A stretch of 64,000 bases of DNA, taken from contig NZ_JBAHWA010000010.1 of assembly GCF_036697405.1 (NCBI RefSeq), positions 62,001 through 126,000 of the forward strand, written 5' to 3'. The notes under the pieces are model-generated. The model had not been told where the DNA came from, searched no databases, and saw only the letters and a list, made by a program, of their open reading frames with translations. The position numbers and the translations under genes were made by a program. The DNA is from Lysobacter sp036697405 (GTDB lineage: Bacteria; Pseudomonadota; Gammaproteobacteria; Xanthomonadales; Xanthomonadaceae). Shown here piece after piece: positions 26,852 through 35,546 of the stretch (position 1 is the first letter of the stretch; every line of letters begins with the position of its first letter).

Positions 26852-26879
26852 TGACAACCCATGCCGGCGCCCATAGGCT
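26851..26879 (+). promoter_or_regulatory. Sigma-70-type promoter of the blaI-blaR1-hydrolase unit
   Basis: A perfect TTGACA -35 (26851-26856), a 17-bp spacer and TAGGCT as -10 (26874-26879). It is the clearest vegetative promoter in the window. The predicted start point lies about 26886, at the edge of operator 2. Confidence 0.65.
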
Positions 26880-26886
26880 GGCTTCA

Positions 26887-26900
26887 ACTAAGGAATTAGT
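26887..26900. promoter_or_regulatory. BlaI-type operator 2
   Basis: ACTA-N6-TAGT dyad over the expected transcription start. Together with operator 1 it brackets the promoter, as expected for repression by a dimeric MecI/BlaI-type winged-helix protein. It ends 12 bases before the ATG, so it also covers the ribosome-site area. Confidence 0.65.
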
Positions 26901-26912
26901 GGCAATCCGCGT

Positions 26913-27305
26913 ATGGCCAGACCCCCCTCCCCGTCGGTGACCGAGGCAGAGCAGGCCATCCTGGAAGTCCTGTGGGAGCTGGGCGAAGCCTCCGTGCGCG
27001 AGGTCGCCGACCGCCTGGCGCAGCACAAGCCCGTCGCCTACACCACCGTGCTGACCATGCTCGGCATCCTGCACAAGAAGGACCTGGTGACGTTCCGGCA
27101 GGAGGGCCGCGCCTTCATCTATCGGCCGGCGTTGACCAAGGCGGAGGTCAGGCAGCGCGCGCTCAGCAATCTGATGACGCAGTTGTTCGACGGCTCGCCG
27201 GAAGCGCTGGCCTTGCATCTGATCGAAAACCACGACGTGGACCCGGGCAAGATCGAGGCCCTGCGCGACAAGATCCGGCGCGCCAAGGGCAAGGGGCAGG
27301 CGTGA
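26913..27305 (+). CDS. BlaI/MecI/CopY-family repressor
   Basis: A 130-residue winged-helix repressor. SVTEAEQAILEVLWELGEASVREVADRL and AYTTVLTMLGILHKKDLV are the family signatures for the helix-turn-helix and wing. The C-terminal half provides dimerisation and the protease-sensitive region. It overlaps the M56 gene by one base (TGATG). Expected role: repress its own operon and the downstream hydrolase until the membrane sensor is activated. Confidence 0.92.
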   Translation: MARPPSPSVTEAEQAILEVLWELGEASVREVADRLAQHKPVAYTTVLTMLGILHKKDLVTFRQEGRAFIYRPALTKAEVRQRALSNLMTQLFDGSPEALALHLIENHDVDPGKIEALRDKIRRAKGKGQA

Positions 27306-28708
27306 TGACGGACCTGGCGTTCCGGCTGCTGAACTACGCGCTCGAGCATGTGCTGCTCTGTCTGGTCGTCGTACCGCTGGCCTACGCCGCGATCCGGATA
27401 CGGACGATCGCGCCGGAGAAACACGCCGCGCTGCTGCTGGCGGCGTTCGCGGTGGTGATCGTCGGCCCGGCGATTTCGCTGCCGCCGAAGCCAACGGCGC
27501 CGCTCGAGCGCGCGCTCGCCCAGGCCGCGGACGCGCGCGGCGCGGGCGGGCGATCGAGTGCCGATGCAGGATCGCTGCTCGCGCCTGCCGATCGCGCCGA
27601 CCGGCATGGCGCGATGACGCTCGCGCCCGAGCCCGCCCTGCTGCTGCTCGCGCTGTGGCTGACCGGCGCGGGCTGGCGCCTGCTCCGTCTGGCGACGGCG
27701 CAGCGCGCCCTGCGCCGAATATTGGCCGCGTCGCAGCGCTCGCACGAACTCGAGGCGGCCTATCGCCAGCTGATTCCCGCAGGCGTCGAAATCCATGTAT
27801 CGCCGTCGTTCGGGCCCGCCGCCATCGGGATCGCGCGGCCCAGGATCGTCCTGCCCCAGGCGATGGCGAATTCGCTGCCCGCGGCTTCGCTGCGTGCGGT
27901 CGTGCTGCACGAGGCCAGCCATATCCGGCGCAAGGATCTGCCGGTCCTGCTGAGCCAGCGGTTGATCGAAGCGCTGTTCTGGTGGAACCCCCTGCTGCGC
28001 TCGCTGGCCGCCGCCTGCGACAGCGCGCGCGAAATCGCCTGCGACCTGGGCGCCTCGCGCGCCTACGGCTCGTCGGCCGACTATGCGGAGGCGCTGCTGG
28101 TGTCGATCGAGCGCCTGGCGCCCGCCGCGCATCGCGCAGCGCCGGCCTTATGCGCCACCGCGGCGCTGAGCACGCTGGACCAGCGCATCGACGCCATCAT
28201 CGAAGGGCCGCGTTCGCCCGGATGGACGGCCAGGGCGACGCTGCTGGGCGTTGGCGCGATGCTCGCGGCGCTGTGGATCGCCACGGATGCGGTGGCACCG
28301 CGCATCGCCTTGCGGCATCCCGTCGCGAGCGCCTCACAGGCAGGCACCGGCGCGACGCCAACGCCCGCGCTGGCAGCGAGTTCGAAGCAGGCCGTAGACG
28401 CGCCGGCGCCGCCGCCTTCGCAGCAGGAACAGGAAGCCTTGCTTGCCCTGCACGACGATTACTCCCGGTTCCTGTACGACATGCACGACCGCTACTCGCA
28501 AACCCTGTATCAGCTGACCGACGCGCACACCCGGGACCTTTCCGCGCTAGCGGACGCGCCGGACGGGGACGATAGCGATCGGCGGCTGGCGCGGCTGAAC
28601 CAGGACTACGAGCGCATGCGCGCCGACGCCGAGTCCCGCTTCCGCACCGCGACGGCGCTGGCGCAGACGAAGTTCCTCCATGCACGCAAAGCGCTGGGCC
28701 ATCCGTAA
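27305..28708 (+). CDS. M56-family (BlaR1/MecR1-type) membrane metallopeptidase without a penicillin-binding sensor
   Basis: A 467-residue inner-membrane protein with N-terminal helices (about 13-33, 38-58, 115-133), a cytosolic-facing gluzincin site HEASH at 202-206 and a further helix at about 313-333. Classical BlaR1 then has a penicillin-binding sensor of some 250 residues. Here only about 130 residues remain, a Pro/Ala linker and a charged helical region with DDYSRFLYDMHDRYSQ. The M56 protease domain should cut the adjacent repressor; what signal it reads is unknown. Confidence 0.88.
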   Translation: MTDLAFRLLNYALEHVLLCLVVVPLAYAAIRIRTIAPEKHAALLLAAFAVVIVGPAISLPPKPTAPLERALAQAADARGAGGRSSADAGSLLAPADRADRHGAMTLAPEPALLLLALWLTGAGWRLLRLATAQRALRRILAASQRSHELEAAYRQLIPAGVEIHVSPSFGPAAIGIARPRIVLPQAMANSLPAASLRAVVLHEASHIRRKDLPVLLSQRLIEALFWWNPLLRSLAAACDSAREIACDLGASRAYGSSADYAEALLVSIERLAPAAHRAAPALCATAALSTLDQRIDAIIEGPRSPGWTARATLLGVGAMLAALWIATDAVAPRIALRHPVASASQAGTGATPTPALAASSKQAVDAPAPPPSQQEQEALLALHDDYSRFLYDMHDRYSQTLYQLTDAHTRDLSALADAPDGDDSDRRLARLNQDYERMRADAESRFRTATALAQTKFLHARKALGHP

Positions 28709-28791
28709 GCGATAGCCCGGCCGCGGCAACGAACACGCGGGCGCAGACCGTGCCCGCAGCGCATCAACCCTCCAAGCTCAGGGGTTCAAGC

Positions 28792-30822
28792 ATGAAGCGT
28801 AGTCATTGGTGGCCCCTGGCCGCCCTGGGATTGCTGTTGCCGTACGCAGCCGATACGGCCGCGTTCGATCGCGCCGCGGCGCCACCGCGGGCCGAAGTGC
28901 TGCAGGAAGACGCCTGGCGACGGACCGTCTCGGGCGTGCGCCACATCGTTCCGGCCGGATGGAGCGCGAGCGCCGACGGCCCGGCCGTCGTCATGAAAAC
29001 GCCGAGCGACGACGCCGCGATCGCGATCGTGGACGTCGCGGCCCAGACCGCCGATCAAGCGGTCGCGCTGGCTTGGCAACGGTATCGCCCCGGCTTCGAG
29101 CCGCAGCTGCGCGACGCCGCGGACCGGCCTTCGCGCAACGGTTGGGCGCTGGTGCGCAGCTACAACTACACGCACGCCGGCGAGCCGGCGCGGGTCCTGC
29201 GCGCGCAGGTGCTGCACGAAGGCGATACCTGGATCGTGGCGATCATGGACCTGCCCGCGCAGGCGATGGACCGGCGCGAACCCCAGCTCACGCGCGTGCT
29301 GTCCAGCCTGCGCGCCAAGACCTATGTGCCCGAAACGCTGGCGGGAAAGAAAGCCAACGAGCTGGACGCGCACCGGATCGCGGCGCTGCTGCGGTTCCTC
29401 GACGAAGCGCGCACCGGCCTCGGTATACCCGGGGTGGCCCTGGGCGTCGTGCAGAACGGCCAGATCAAATACTCCGGCGGCCTCGGCATCCGCAGGCTGG
29501 GCAGCCAGGAGAAGGTTGATGCATCCACCCGCTTCCTGACCGCCTCCGTCACCAAGCCCATGACCTCGCTGATGCTGGCCAAGCTGGTCGACATGGGCAA
29601 ACTGGATTGGGACGATCCCGCCGAACGCCTGTTGCCGGCCTTCAAGCTCGGCGACGCGGAACGGGCGAAGTCGATCCGGGTCCGGCATCTGCTGTGCGCC
29701 TGCACGGGCATTCCCGCGCAGGACATGGAATGGATACTCTCGGGCGACGAGATGGGCCCGGAGGACGTGCTCGGCGTGCTGGGCGGCATCGAACCCACCG
29801 CCGCCATCGGCGAGCTGTATCAGTACTCCAACCTGATGGCGGTCGCGGGCGGTTATCTCGGCGGCCATGTGGCCCACCGCGACCTGCCCTTGGGCGCGGC
29901 CTACGACCGCACGATGCAGGAGCTGGTGTTCGATCCGCTGGGCATGGGCTCGACCACCTTCGATTTCGCGGTTGCGCAAGCCGGCAATCATGCCGCCCCG
30001 CACGGCACCACCATCGACGGCGACATCGCGGTGTCGTCGATGGGCTACAACCTGGCCTCGATCCCGATGCGTCCGGACGGCGGCGCCTGGAGCAACATCC
30101 GCGACATGAGCCGCTACCTGCAGATGGAACTGTCGTCCGGACAGCTTCCGCGGGGCGGCCGCTACATCGGCGCGCAGGCGTTGCGGGAACGCTGGAAGGC
30201 GCAGGTGGCGCGCGGCGGCGTGGACCAGTGGTACGGCATGGGCCTGAAGACCGACCGCCGGTTGGGCGTGCTGCAGGTGATGCACGGCGGCAGCATGGCC
30301 GGCTATCAGGCCGAGATCTACTGGCTGCCGGAGAGCGATGCCGGCTACGTCCTGCTGATGAACGCCGATGCGGGGGCGCAGTTGCGCAGCGTCTTTTCCG
30401 ATCGCTTCCTGGAGATCCTGTTCGATACCGACCGCCGCGCCGCCGCGACCTTGAAGGCCTTGCCGGAGCGTTTGAAGCGCGAGCGCGAAGCGCATCGCGC
30501 CGAGCTGCAGGTACCGCCGAGCGCGACCGTGCTGGCGACGCTGGCGCCCGTCTATTCGCACCCGACGCTGGGCACGATCCGCATCGTCAGGGAGGGGCCC
30601 AGGACCTGGTTCGATTTCGGCGGCTGGCGCAGCGAGATGGCCTTGGATACCTCCGACGCGGACACCGTGTTCGAAACGATCTCGCCCAGCGTCGCGGGCT
30701 TCCGTTTCAGTCCGACGGCGGCCGACGGCCAGCGCGCGCTGGTCCTGAACGATGGCCAGAGGACCTACCGCTTCCTCGAAGGCGACCGCACTTCCTCGCG
30801 CAGCGGCGGGAACGCGGAGTAA
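28792..30822 (+). CDS. Exported beta-lactamase-fold serine hydrolase with extra N-terminal domain
   Basis: A 676-residue protein with a signal peptide (about 1-24). Residues 35-180 form a separate alpha/beta domain (RRTVSGVRHIVPAGWSAS onward). The hydrolase part has SVTK at 252-255, YSN at 345-347 and an HGG-type third motif (VMHGGSMAG) near residue 500. A C-terminal beta-rich domain follows. It lies 83 bp behind blaR1 on the same strand and is the probable target of that regulator. Substrate could be a peptide, ester or beta-lactam; a resistance role is not proven. Confidence 0.86.
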   Translation: MKRSHWWPLAALGLLLPYAADTAAFDRAAAPPRAEVLQEDAWRRTVSGVRHIVPAGWSASADGPAVVMKTPSDDAAIAIVDVAAQTADQAVALAWQRYRPGFEPQLRDAADRPSRNGWALVRSYNYTHAGEPARVLRAQVLHEGDTWIVAIMDLPAQAMDRREPQLTRVLSSLRAKTYVPETLAGKKANELDAHRIAALLRFLDEARTGLGIPGVALGVVQNGQIKYSGGLGIRRLGSQEKVDASTRFLTASVTKPMTSLMLAKLVDMGKLDWDDPAERLLPAFKLGDAERAKSIRVRHLLCACTGIPAQDMEWILSGDEMGPEDVLGVLGGIEPTAAIGELYQYSNLMAVAGGYLGGHVAHRDLPLGAAYDRTMQELVFDPLGMGSTTFDFAVAQAGNHAAPHGTTIDGDIAVSSMGYNLASIPMRPDGGAWSNIRDMSRYLQMELSSGQLPRGGRYIGAQALRERWKAQVARGGVDQWYGMGLKTDRRLGVLQVMHGGSMAGYQAEIYWLPESDAGYVLLMNADAGAQLRSVFSDRFLEILFDTDRRAAATLKALPERLKREREAHRAELQVPPSATVLATLAPVYSHPTLGTIRIVREGPRTWFDFGGWRSEMALDTSDADTVFETISPSVAGFRFSPTAADGQRALVLNDGQRTYRFLEGDRTSSRSGGNAE

Positions 30823-31232
30823 GGGGCCTTACGCCACAGATCCGCGGCCCCGCGTCGATAGGCGAGCGGCCCGCCGGCGCCTGCGCCCAGGCCAGCGACG
30901 GGCCGAAACCAGGCTATTTCCGGCCTTCGCATTCGCGACAATCCTGTTACTCCCGGCCGCGCCGATAGCTGAGTACATTGCTTCCACGGCGCCGCCGCTG
31001 GCGCCATCGGGATCAGGATCATGGGCCGAACCGTCGGCACGGCCGACTGAGCATCGGCGGACGTCGCCGGACGACGCCCTGTTCGGCCCGCCCGAGCGCC
31101 GAGTCCATACCGCGCCCCGCAAGCGCTCCGCCCTCCCTCCGGCCTGCGGACCGGAGACGGGCGAGCCTTGCCCGCCCGCCGCCGATCCCGCGTCCGCACA
31201 CCACCACCGACCATCGGGTCGAGGAGCACCGC
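30823..31232. other. 410-bp gap before the DUF899 gene
   Basis: No convincing gene. The end carries GAGGAG as the ribosome site of the gene at 31233. No promoter consensus or strong hairpin was found by eye. Confidence 0.4.
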
Positions 31233-32018
31233 ATGAACGCCGCACTTGCCGAAACCCATCTCGTCGATCATCCCGTCGTAACCAGAGAACATTGGCTGGC
31301 CGCGCGCAAGACGCTGCTGGCGCACGAGAAGGAGCTCACCCGCCTGCAGGACCGGATCGCGCGCGAACGCCGCGCATTGCCATGGGTGCGCGTGGAAAAG
31401 GAGTATCTGTTCGATACCGCCGAAGGCCCGCGCCGGCTCGTCGACTTGTTCGAGGGCCGCCGCCAGTTGCTGGTGCAGCACTTCATGTTCGCGCCGGGCT
31501 GGGAGCAGGGCTGCAAAAGTTGCTCCTACATGGCCGACCACAACGACGGCGCCAACCTCCATCTCGCCCAGCGCGACGTGACCCTACTGGTCGTATCGCG
31601 TGCGCCGCTGTCCGATATCCAGCGCTTTCGCGAACGCATGGGTTGGCGCTTCAAGTGGGTGTCCTCGTACGCGACCGACTTCAACCGCGACTTCGGCGTC
31701 AATTTCACCGCCGACGAGGTCGCCAACGGCCAAGCCGATTACAACTATACGATCCAACGCTTCCCGCACGAGGAAGCGCCCGGAATCAGCGTGTTCTATC
31801 GCGACGATGCCGGCCAGGTCTTCCACACCTATTCGCGCTACGGCCGTGGCGTGGAAATCATGATGCATACCTACGCCTTGCTGGAGCTCACGCCCAAGGG
31901 CCGCGACGAAGACGGCTTGGACTATCCGATGGCCTGGGTGCGCCATCACGACCGCTACGCGTCGGAGGCGCCGGCGAAGGCACCGGCGGCCGCCGCCTGT
32001 TGCGCGTCGCAGTCCTGA
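31233..32018 (+). CDS. DUF899 thioredoxin-fold protein
   Basis: A 261-residue cytoplasmic protein. VTREHWLAARKTLLAHEKELTRL, FMFAPGWEQGCKSCSYMAD and DYNYTIQRFPHEEAPGISVFYRD are typical DUF899 blocks. A CxxC at Cys94-Cys97 lies at the thioredoxin active-site position. A Cys-Cys pair lies four residues from the C-terminus. GAGGAG precedes the ATG. Redox or peroxidase-like action is inferred from fold only. A membrane-protein gene follows after 19 bp, probably in the same transcript. Confidence 0.87.
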   Translation: MNAALAETHLVDHPVVTREHWLAARKTLLAHEKELTRLQDRIARERRALPWVRVEKEYLFDTAEGPRRLVDLFEGRRQLLVQHFMFAPGWEQGCKSCSYMADHNDGANLHLAQRDVTLLVVSRAPLSDIQRFRERMGWRFKWVSSYATDFNRDFGVNFTADEVANGQADYNYTIQRFPHEEAPGISVFYRDDAGQVFHTYSRYGRGVEIMMHTYALLELTPKGRDEDGLDYPMAWVRHHDRYASEAPAKAPAAAACCASQS

Positions 32019-32037
32019 CCGGCCGCGGGCGCGCGTC

Positions 32038-32691
32038 GTGAGCGACCTGTGGCCATGGTTGGCGGTCGCCGGGCTGGGCACGCTGCACGGCCTGAGCCCG
32101 ACCAGCGGCTGGATGTTCGCGGCCGCCTGGGGCCTGGGCTCGCACGACCGCTCGCGGGTGCGGCTTGCGCTGCTGCCCATCGCGATCGGACACAGCGCCT
32201 CGGTGGCGATCGTGGTGCTCGCGGTTGCGCAAGGCACGCTCGTCGACCGCGGCCGGGTGCAGGCGCTTGCGGGCGCCCTGCTCATCGCCGTGGCGTGCTA
32301 CCGCTGGCTGCGCGGCCCCGCGTCCGATGCGCACCGGCGCGGCGTCGCCGGCCTTCGCGCGCCCGCGCATGCCGGTCACGCCGGCATCGCGCTGTGGTCC
32401 TGCCTGATGGCCACCGTGCATGGCGCCGGGCTGATGCTGGTTCCGGCGCTGGCGCCGCTGTGCATGTCGGACACGCCGGCGCGCGAGATCACGGCGTCCG
32501 GTTCGTTGGCCCTGGCCCTGGCCGCGGTCGCGCTGCACCTGGCCGCCATGCTGGTCACCACCGGCGCCATCGCCGCCGGCGTGTGCCGCAGCGTCGCCAA
32601 GTTCCCGACCCTGCTGAGCGCGGGCGCGCGGCGTTCGCTCTGGACCGTCGCCTTGGCCGCTGCAGGCCTGCTGTTGATGACACTGCGCTAG
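32038..32691 (+). CDS. Small polytopic membrane protein, function unknown
   Basis: A 217-residue protein with about six hydrophobic helices. Two matching half-motifs (LGTLHGLSPTSG near residue 14 and ATVHGAGLMLVPAL near 124) suggest an inverted internal repeat, as in small metal or sulfite exporters of the UreH/NicO/TauE kind; the likeness is too weak to name a family. GTG start, 19 bp after DUF899. Its Arg/His-rich loops alternate with helices in the expected way. Confidence 0.7.
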   Translation: MSDLWPWLAVAGLGTLHGLSPTSGWMFAAAWGLGSHDRSRVRLALLPIAIGHSASVAIVVLAVAQGTLVDRGRVQALAGALLIAVACYRWLRGPASDAHRRGVAGLRAPAHAGHAGIALWSCLMATVHGAGLMLVPALAPLCMSDTPAREITASGSLALALAAVALHLAAMLVTTGAIAAGVCRSVAKFPTLLSAGARRSLWTVALAAAGLLLMTLR

Positions 32692-33437
32692 CGCGGGCGC
32701 CGTAGCGATGTCGTGCGCGGGCAGGTTGCGTTTCTCCGCGGCTTAACAAGTTTTGTCGGGTCTTCCGACATGAAGACCATGACAGTCGACCTTCAAAGAA
32801 ATTAAAAGTATTCGCGCCGATCGGACGCAGCGGCGCATCGTTAGCGCGGCCTACACGACGCCAAGCGAACCACTGCGCTGCACGTTTGAGCATTTGTGAG
32901 AGGCATCACGACGGAAACATCCTTTTGAGCGTAATTATTCGCGCCGGAAACGGAGTTTCTCTTCGCTACTTGGGCAAGGCCGGCAGACGGGTTATCGATC
33001 AGCCTTCCCTGCGGACATGGAGGTCGCTATGCGCATCAACGCAAGCGCGTGCCCGATATTCTCTGCGGCCAACCGTCTTTCGGCCGTACCTGCCCTTTAC
33101 GAGTTCAGGCCTCCTCCGCGGCGCGCCGCGCCTGCGCATCCCTGATCGCAGCGAGCGCGGCTGAGCCTTCGGCATCAGCGGCGAAAAACGCGGCATCGCG
33201 CATGCCGCGAAGGCCGTGTGCGCAATGACATTCGGATCCGAACATGCAAACAGCGGAGCGTCGTGAGACGCGCTGCGAGCGCGGCCAGGGATGGCCGCGT
33301 CGGCGAAACGGGCGCCCCCTGCCCGTCTCGTCGGAGCCGGTCCGCCCCCTGTACGGACTGCTCCAGGTCGAGAGAATGCAGGATGCGCTTTCTCGACTGC
33401 CCGCTAAAGGACTACCCCACCAACAACGGAGCTTGTT
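32692..33437. other. 746-bp spacer before the secreted protease
   Basis: A relatively A+T-rich stretch at about 32750-32980, unlike its surroundings, followed by GC-rich sequence. It contains one short ORF with a strong ribosome site (33029-33145, listed separately) and no other supported gene. It may hold the control region of the protease. Confidence 0.4.
33029..33145 (+). CDS. Possible 38-residue small protein
   Basis: ATG at 33029 with GGAGG (33019-33023) six bases upstream and TGA at 33143. The product starts MRINASACPIFSAANRLSAV and ends in a Pro/Arg/Ala-rich tail. No family is recognised. Only the ribosome site and position in an otherwise empty gap support it; it could be a leader peptide or chance. 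Confidence 0.3.
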   Translation: MRINASACPIFSAANRLSAVPALYEFRPPPRRAAPAHP

Positions 33438-34433
33438 ATGAAAACGCTAGTCGCGCTGAGTTTGGTGCTGTTGATTTCGGTCCCGGCGATGGAGACGGCG
33501 CAAGCCAAGGAGCCTTCATTCCGGAAGTTGAACGAGAAAGCCAGGTTCATCCATGGCGACAACCTGGTGACGCGCGCGTTGCCGGAGATGGGCATCGCCA
33601 CCGACGCCCGCCTGCAGACGCCGCGACAGAAGGCGGCCGGATTGAGCACCGTCATGGTCACTCGCAACGGCGACCAGTACGAGTCCACGATGGATCCGGA
33701 AGACGTCGCCATCTTCGAGCAGGCCATCAGCGACCTGGAAATGATCGGCCGCACCTCCACCACGATGACCACTCCGCCCAAGCTTCCGCTGCGCTTCGGC
33801 AGCGCCCTGGTCGGCCCCACCGTCGTCATCGGCCCGGACAACCGGGTGCAGGTGACCAACACCGTGGCTTCGCCGTACTGGCACATCGGCCGCATTGCGA
33901 TAGGCTGCACCGGCACCCTGATCACCCCGAAGCACGTGCTCACCGCGGGACACTGCGTGTCCAACGGTTCCGGCACCTGGTACTCCAGCCTGAACTTCAC
34001 CACCGCCCAGAACGGCAGTTACCAGCCCTGGGGCACGACCAGTTGGGCCCGCGCCGTCACCACGACGGCATGGCACAACAGCGCCGACAGCAACTACGAC
34101 TACGCGCTGATCGTACTCAGCTCGGCGCCGCACGGCGGCAATTCCGGCTGGGGCGTCTATTCCGGCGGCACGCATACCATCAGCGGCTATCCGGGCGATA
34201 AGCCCCTCGGCACGATGTGGACCCACTCCGGAACGGTGTCGACCAGCGGTTCTTACCGCCTTTGCTACACCATCGACACCTTCGGCGGAAACAGCGGCAG
34301 CGGCATCGCCAGCGACGGCGGCGTCAACGTCCGCGGTATCCACACCACCGGCTCGCCCACCCAGAACTGCGGCACCCGGCTGACCAGTACCGTCTACAAC
34401 ACGCTGCAGAACTGGATCGCCACGTACCCCTGA
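33438..34433 (+). CDS. Secreted trypsin-fold serine protease with propeptide (V8/glutamyl-endopeptidase-like)
   Basis: A 331-residue preproenzyme: signal peptide about 1-23 (METAQA site), propeptide to about residue 135, then the mature domain starting near VQVTNTVASPYWHIGRI. The catalytic triad is visible as His172 (LTAGHC), Asp221 (SNYDYALIVL) and Ser286 (GGNSGSG), with disulfide-capable cysteines on either side. V8-like and other S1 members have this layout, and Lysobacter species secrete many such lytic proteases. The S1 pocket preference cannot be fixed by eye. A hairpin at 34467-34497 lies after the stop. Confidence 0.9.
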   Translation: MKTLVALSLVLLISVPAMETAQAKEPSFRKLNEKARFIHGDNLVTRALPEMGIATDARLQTPRQKAAGLSTVMVTRNGDQYESTMDPEDVAIFEQAISDLEMIGRTSTTMTTPPKLPLRFGSALVGPTVVIGPDNRVQVTNTVASPYWHIGRIAIGCTGTLITPKHVLTAGHCVSNGSGTWYSSLNFTTAQNGSYQPWGTTSWARAVTTTAWHNSADSNYDYALIVLSSAPHGGNSGWGVYSGGTHTISGYPGDKPLGTMWTHSGTVSTSGSYRLCYTIDTFGGNSGSGIASDGGVNVRGIHTTGSPTQNCGTRLTSTVYNTLQNWIATYP

Positions 34434-34466
34434 CGGTCCAGCGAGTATTGAGCTACTGCAACAGCT

Positions 34467-34497
34467 GCGTGGCGCGCCGCGACATGGCGCGCCACGC
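34467..34497 (+). terminator. Hairpin after the protease gene
   Basis: A perfect 12-bp stem (GCGTGGCGCGCC and its complement) with a 7-base loop, 34 bases past the protease stop. There is no T-run after it, so it may be a terminator of the weak type or an mRNA stabiliser. Confidence 0.5.
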
Positions 34498-34532
34498 TCT
34501 TGGCCCCATCGTCCAAACCCAAGGCGGCGAGC

Positions 34533-34811
34533 ATGAGAATCGCATTCATCCTGGCACTGATGCTGTCGGCCAGCTGCAATCCCGGCAACAAACAAGCCGA
34601 GGCGGATCACGAGCCCTTGGAGAGCGCCCTGATCGTAGGCAGCGCCGAATCCCCGGACCCCGTGCTGGCCAGGGTGATGGCACTGGAGAAGAGCGGAGTG
34701 GTGAAGGATGTCGTCGTCCAGGAATCCTTTCCCGTGCAGATCCGCCTGCGTGCGCCCAGGAAGGTGATCGAAGAGCTCAAGCGGATGCCGAGAACCGGCG
34801 AACTGCGTTAG
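34533..34811 (+). CDS. Small predicted lipoprotein
   Basis: A 92-residue protein with a lipoprotein signal ending LSASC, Cys15. The mature part is charged, with EKSGVVKDVVVQESFPVQIRLRAP predicted as strand/helix. No family recognised. An AAGGCGG-type ribosome site precedes the ATG. It sits 99 bp behind the protease, so a role as its inhibitor or chaperone is possible but unsupported by any motif. Confidence 0.65.
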   Translation: MRIAFILALMLSASCNPGNKQAEADHEPLESALIVGSAESPDPVLARVMALEKSGVVKDVVVQESFPVQIRLRAPRKVIEELKRMPRTGELR

Positions 34812-34845
34812 GCGGCCATGGTCGCATCGATCCTGCCGAAGTGGC

Positions 34846-35358
34846 CTAACGCACCCGCTTCAGCTGCCGCAAGAAATGCACGCCATCGCTATCGCCTTCG
34901 ATGGTGAGCACATCTCCCTCGACCCGAAAAGGTCGCGGCTGGTCGGTTCCGGTATAGCTGGGCATCAGGCTGCCCTCCACCCGATGCACGACAACGCCTT
35001 TCTTGGCGTCGACCTCGTACGTGCCGAAGTAGGCGACGAAGCCGTCGTAGGCGGCGCGCACTTCCGCGTCGCTGCCCTTGGCGTCGTCGCCCGAGGCGAA
35101 CGGCGGCACCGCGGGCGTGCGCATGATCTGCACGCTCAGATGGCCGGTGGCGTCGTAGACGATGTAGCCCTTGGGATGCTCACCGTAGGGATGGACGAGC
35201 TTGCCGGACTTGATGTCGGTATCGGTGATGCGCTCGACGCGCCAGGTACCCACCAGCGATGCGGGCTTGTCGGCCGCGCGCGACGGCAGGCTGATCGCTA
35301 GCGCCAGCAGCGCGGAAAGAACGGCGCAGGCGGCGGGGAAGACACGTGCGATGTTCAT
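34846..35358 (-). CDS. Exported lipocalin-like protein
   Basis: A 170-residue protein with a signal peptide (about 1-28, cut after SRA). LVGTWRVERITDTD near residue 35 is the lipocalin-like (Lipocalin_5) start, and GYIVYDATGHLSVQIMR and YFGTYEVDAKKGVVVHRVEGSL continue the barrel pattern. It likely binds a small hydrophobic ligand in the periplasm. Convergent with the small lipoprotein across 34 bp. Confidence 0.82.
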   Translation of the reverse strand: MNIARVFPAACAVLSALLALAISLPSRAADKPASLVGTWRVERITDTDIKSGKLVHPYGEHPKGYIVYDATGHLSVQIMRTPAVPPFASGDDAKGSDAEVRAAYDGFVAYFGTYEVDAKKGVVVHRVEGSLMPSYTGTDQPRPFRVEGDVLTIEGDSDGVHFLRQLKRVR

Positions 35359-35498
35359 GCGGGTACCGCGTGGTGGTGTTGGGCCCTACACCTTATCAGC
35401 GCCCTGGCACCCGCTCCTGGAACACTGTGAGCGATGGATCGGAACGAAGCTGCCGGTGCTCGTCCCTGACAGCGAGGACGGTGCGTCCTACGCGAGAC

Positions 35499-35522
35499 GG
35501 GGCGGCGCAACACCGCCGCCCC
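35499..35522. terminator. GC-rich hairpin downstream of ald
   Basis: A 9-bp stem (GGGGCGGCG/CGCCGCCCC) with a 6-base loop, 25 bases beyond the ald stop. It is followed by TTT on the + strand only, so its efficiency for the minus-strand gene is doubtful. Confidence 0.4.
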
Positions 35523-35546
35523 TTTCGTGGATCCGACTTCCGTCGC

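Noticed and set aside
28792..30822. Calling the hydrolase an AmpC beta-lactamase
   Set aside because: The motifs are shared with DD-peptidases and esterases, the length is almost twice that of AmpC, and it carries extra domains.
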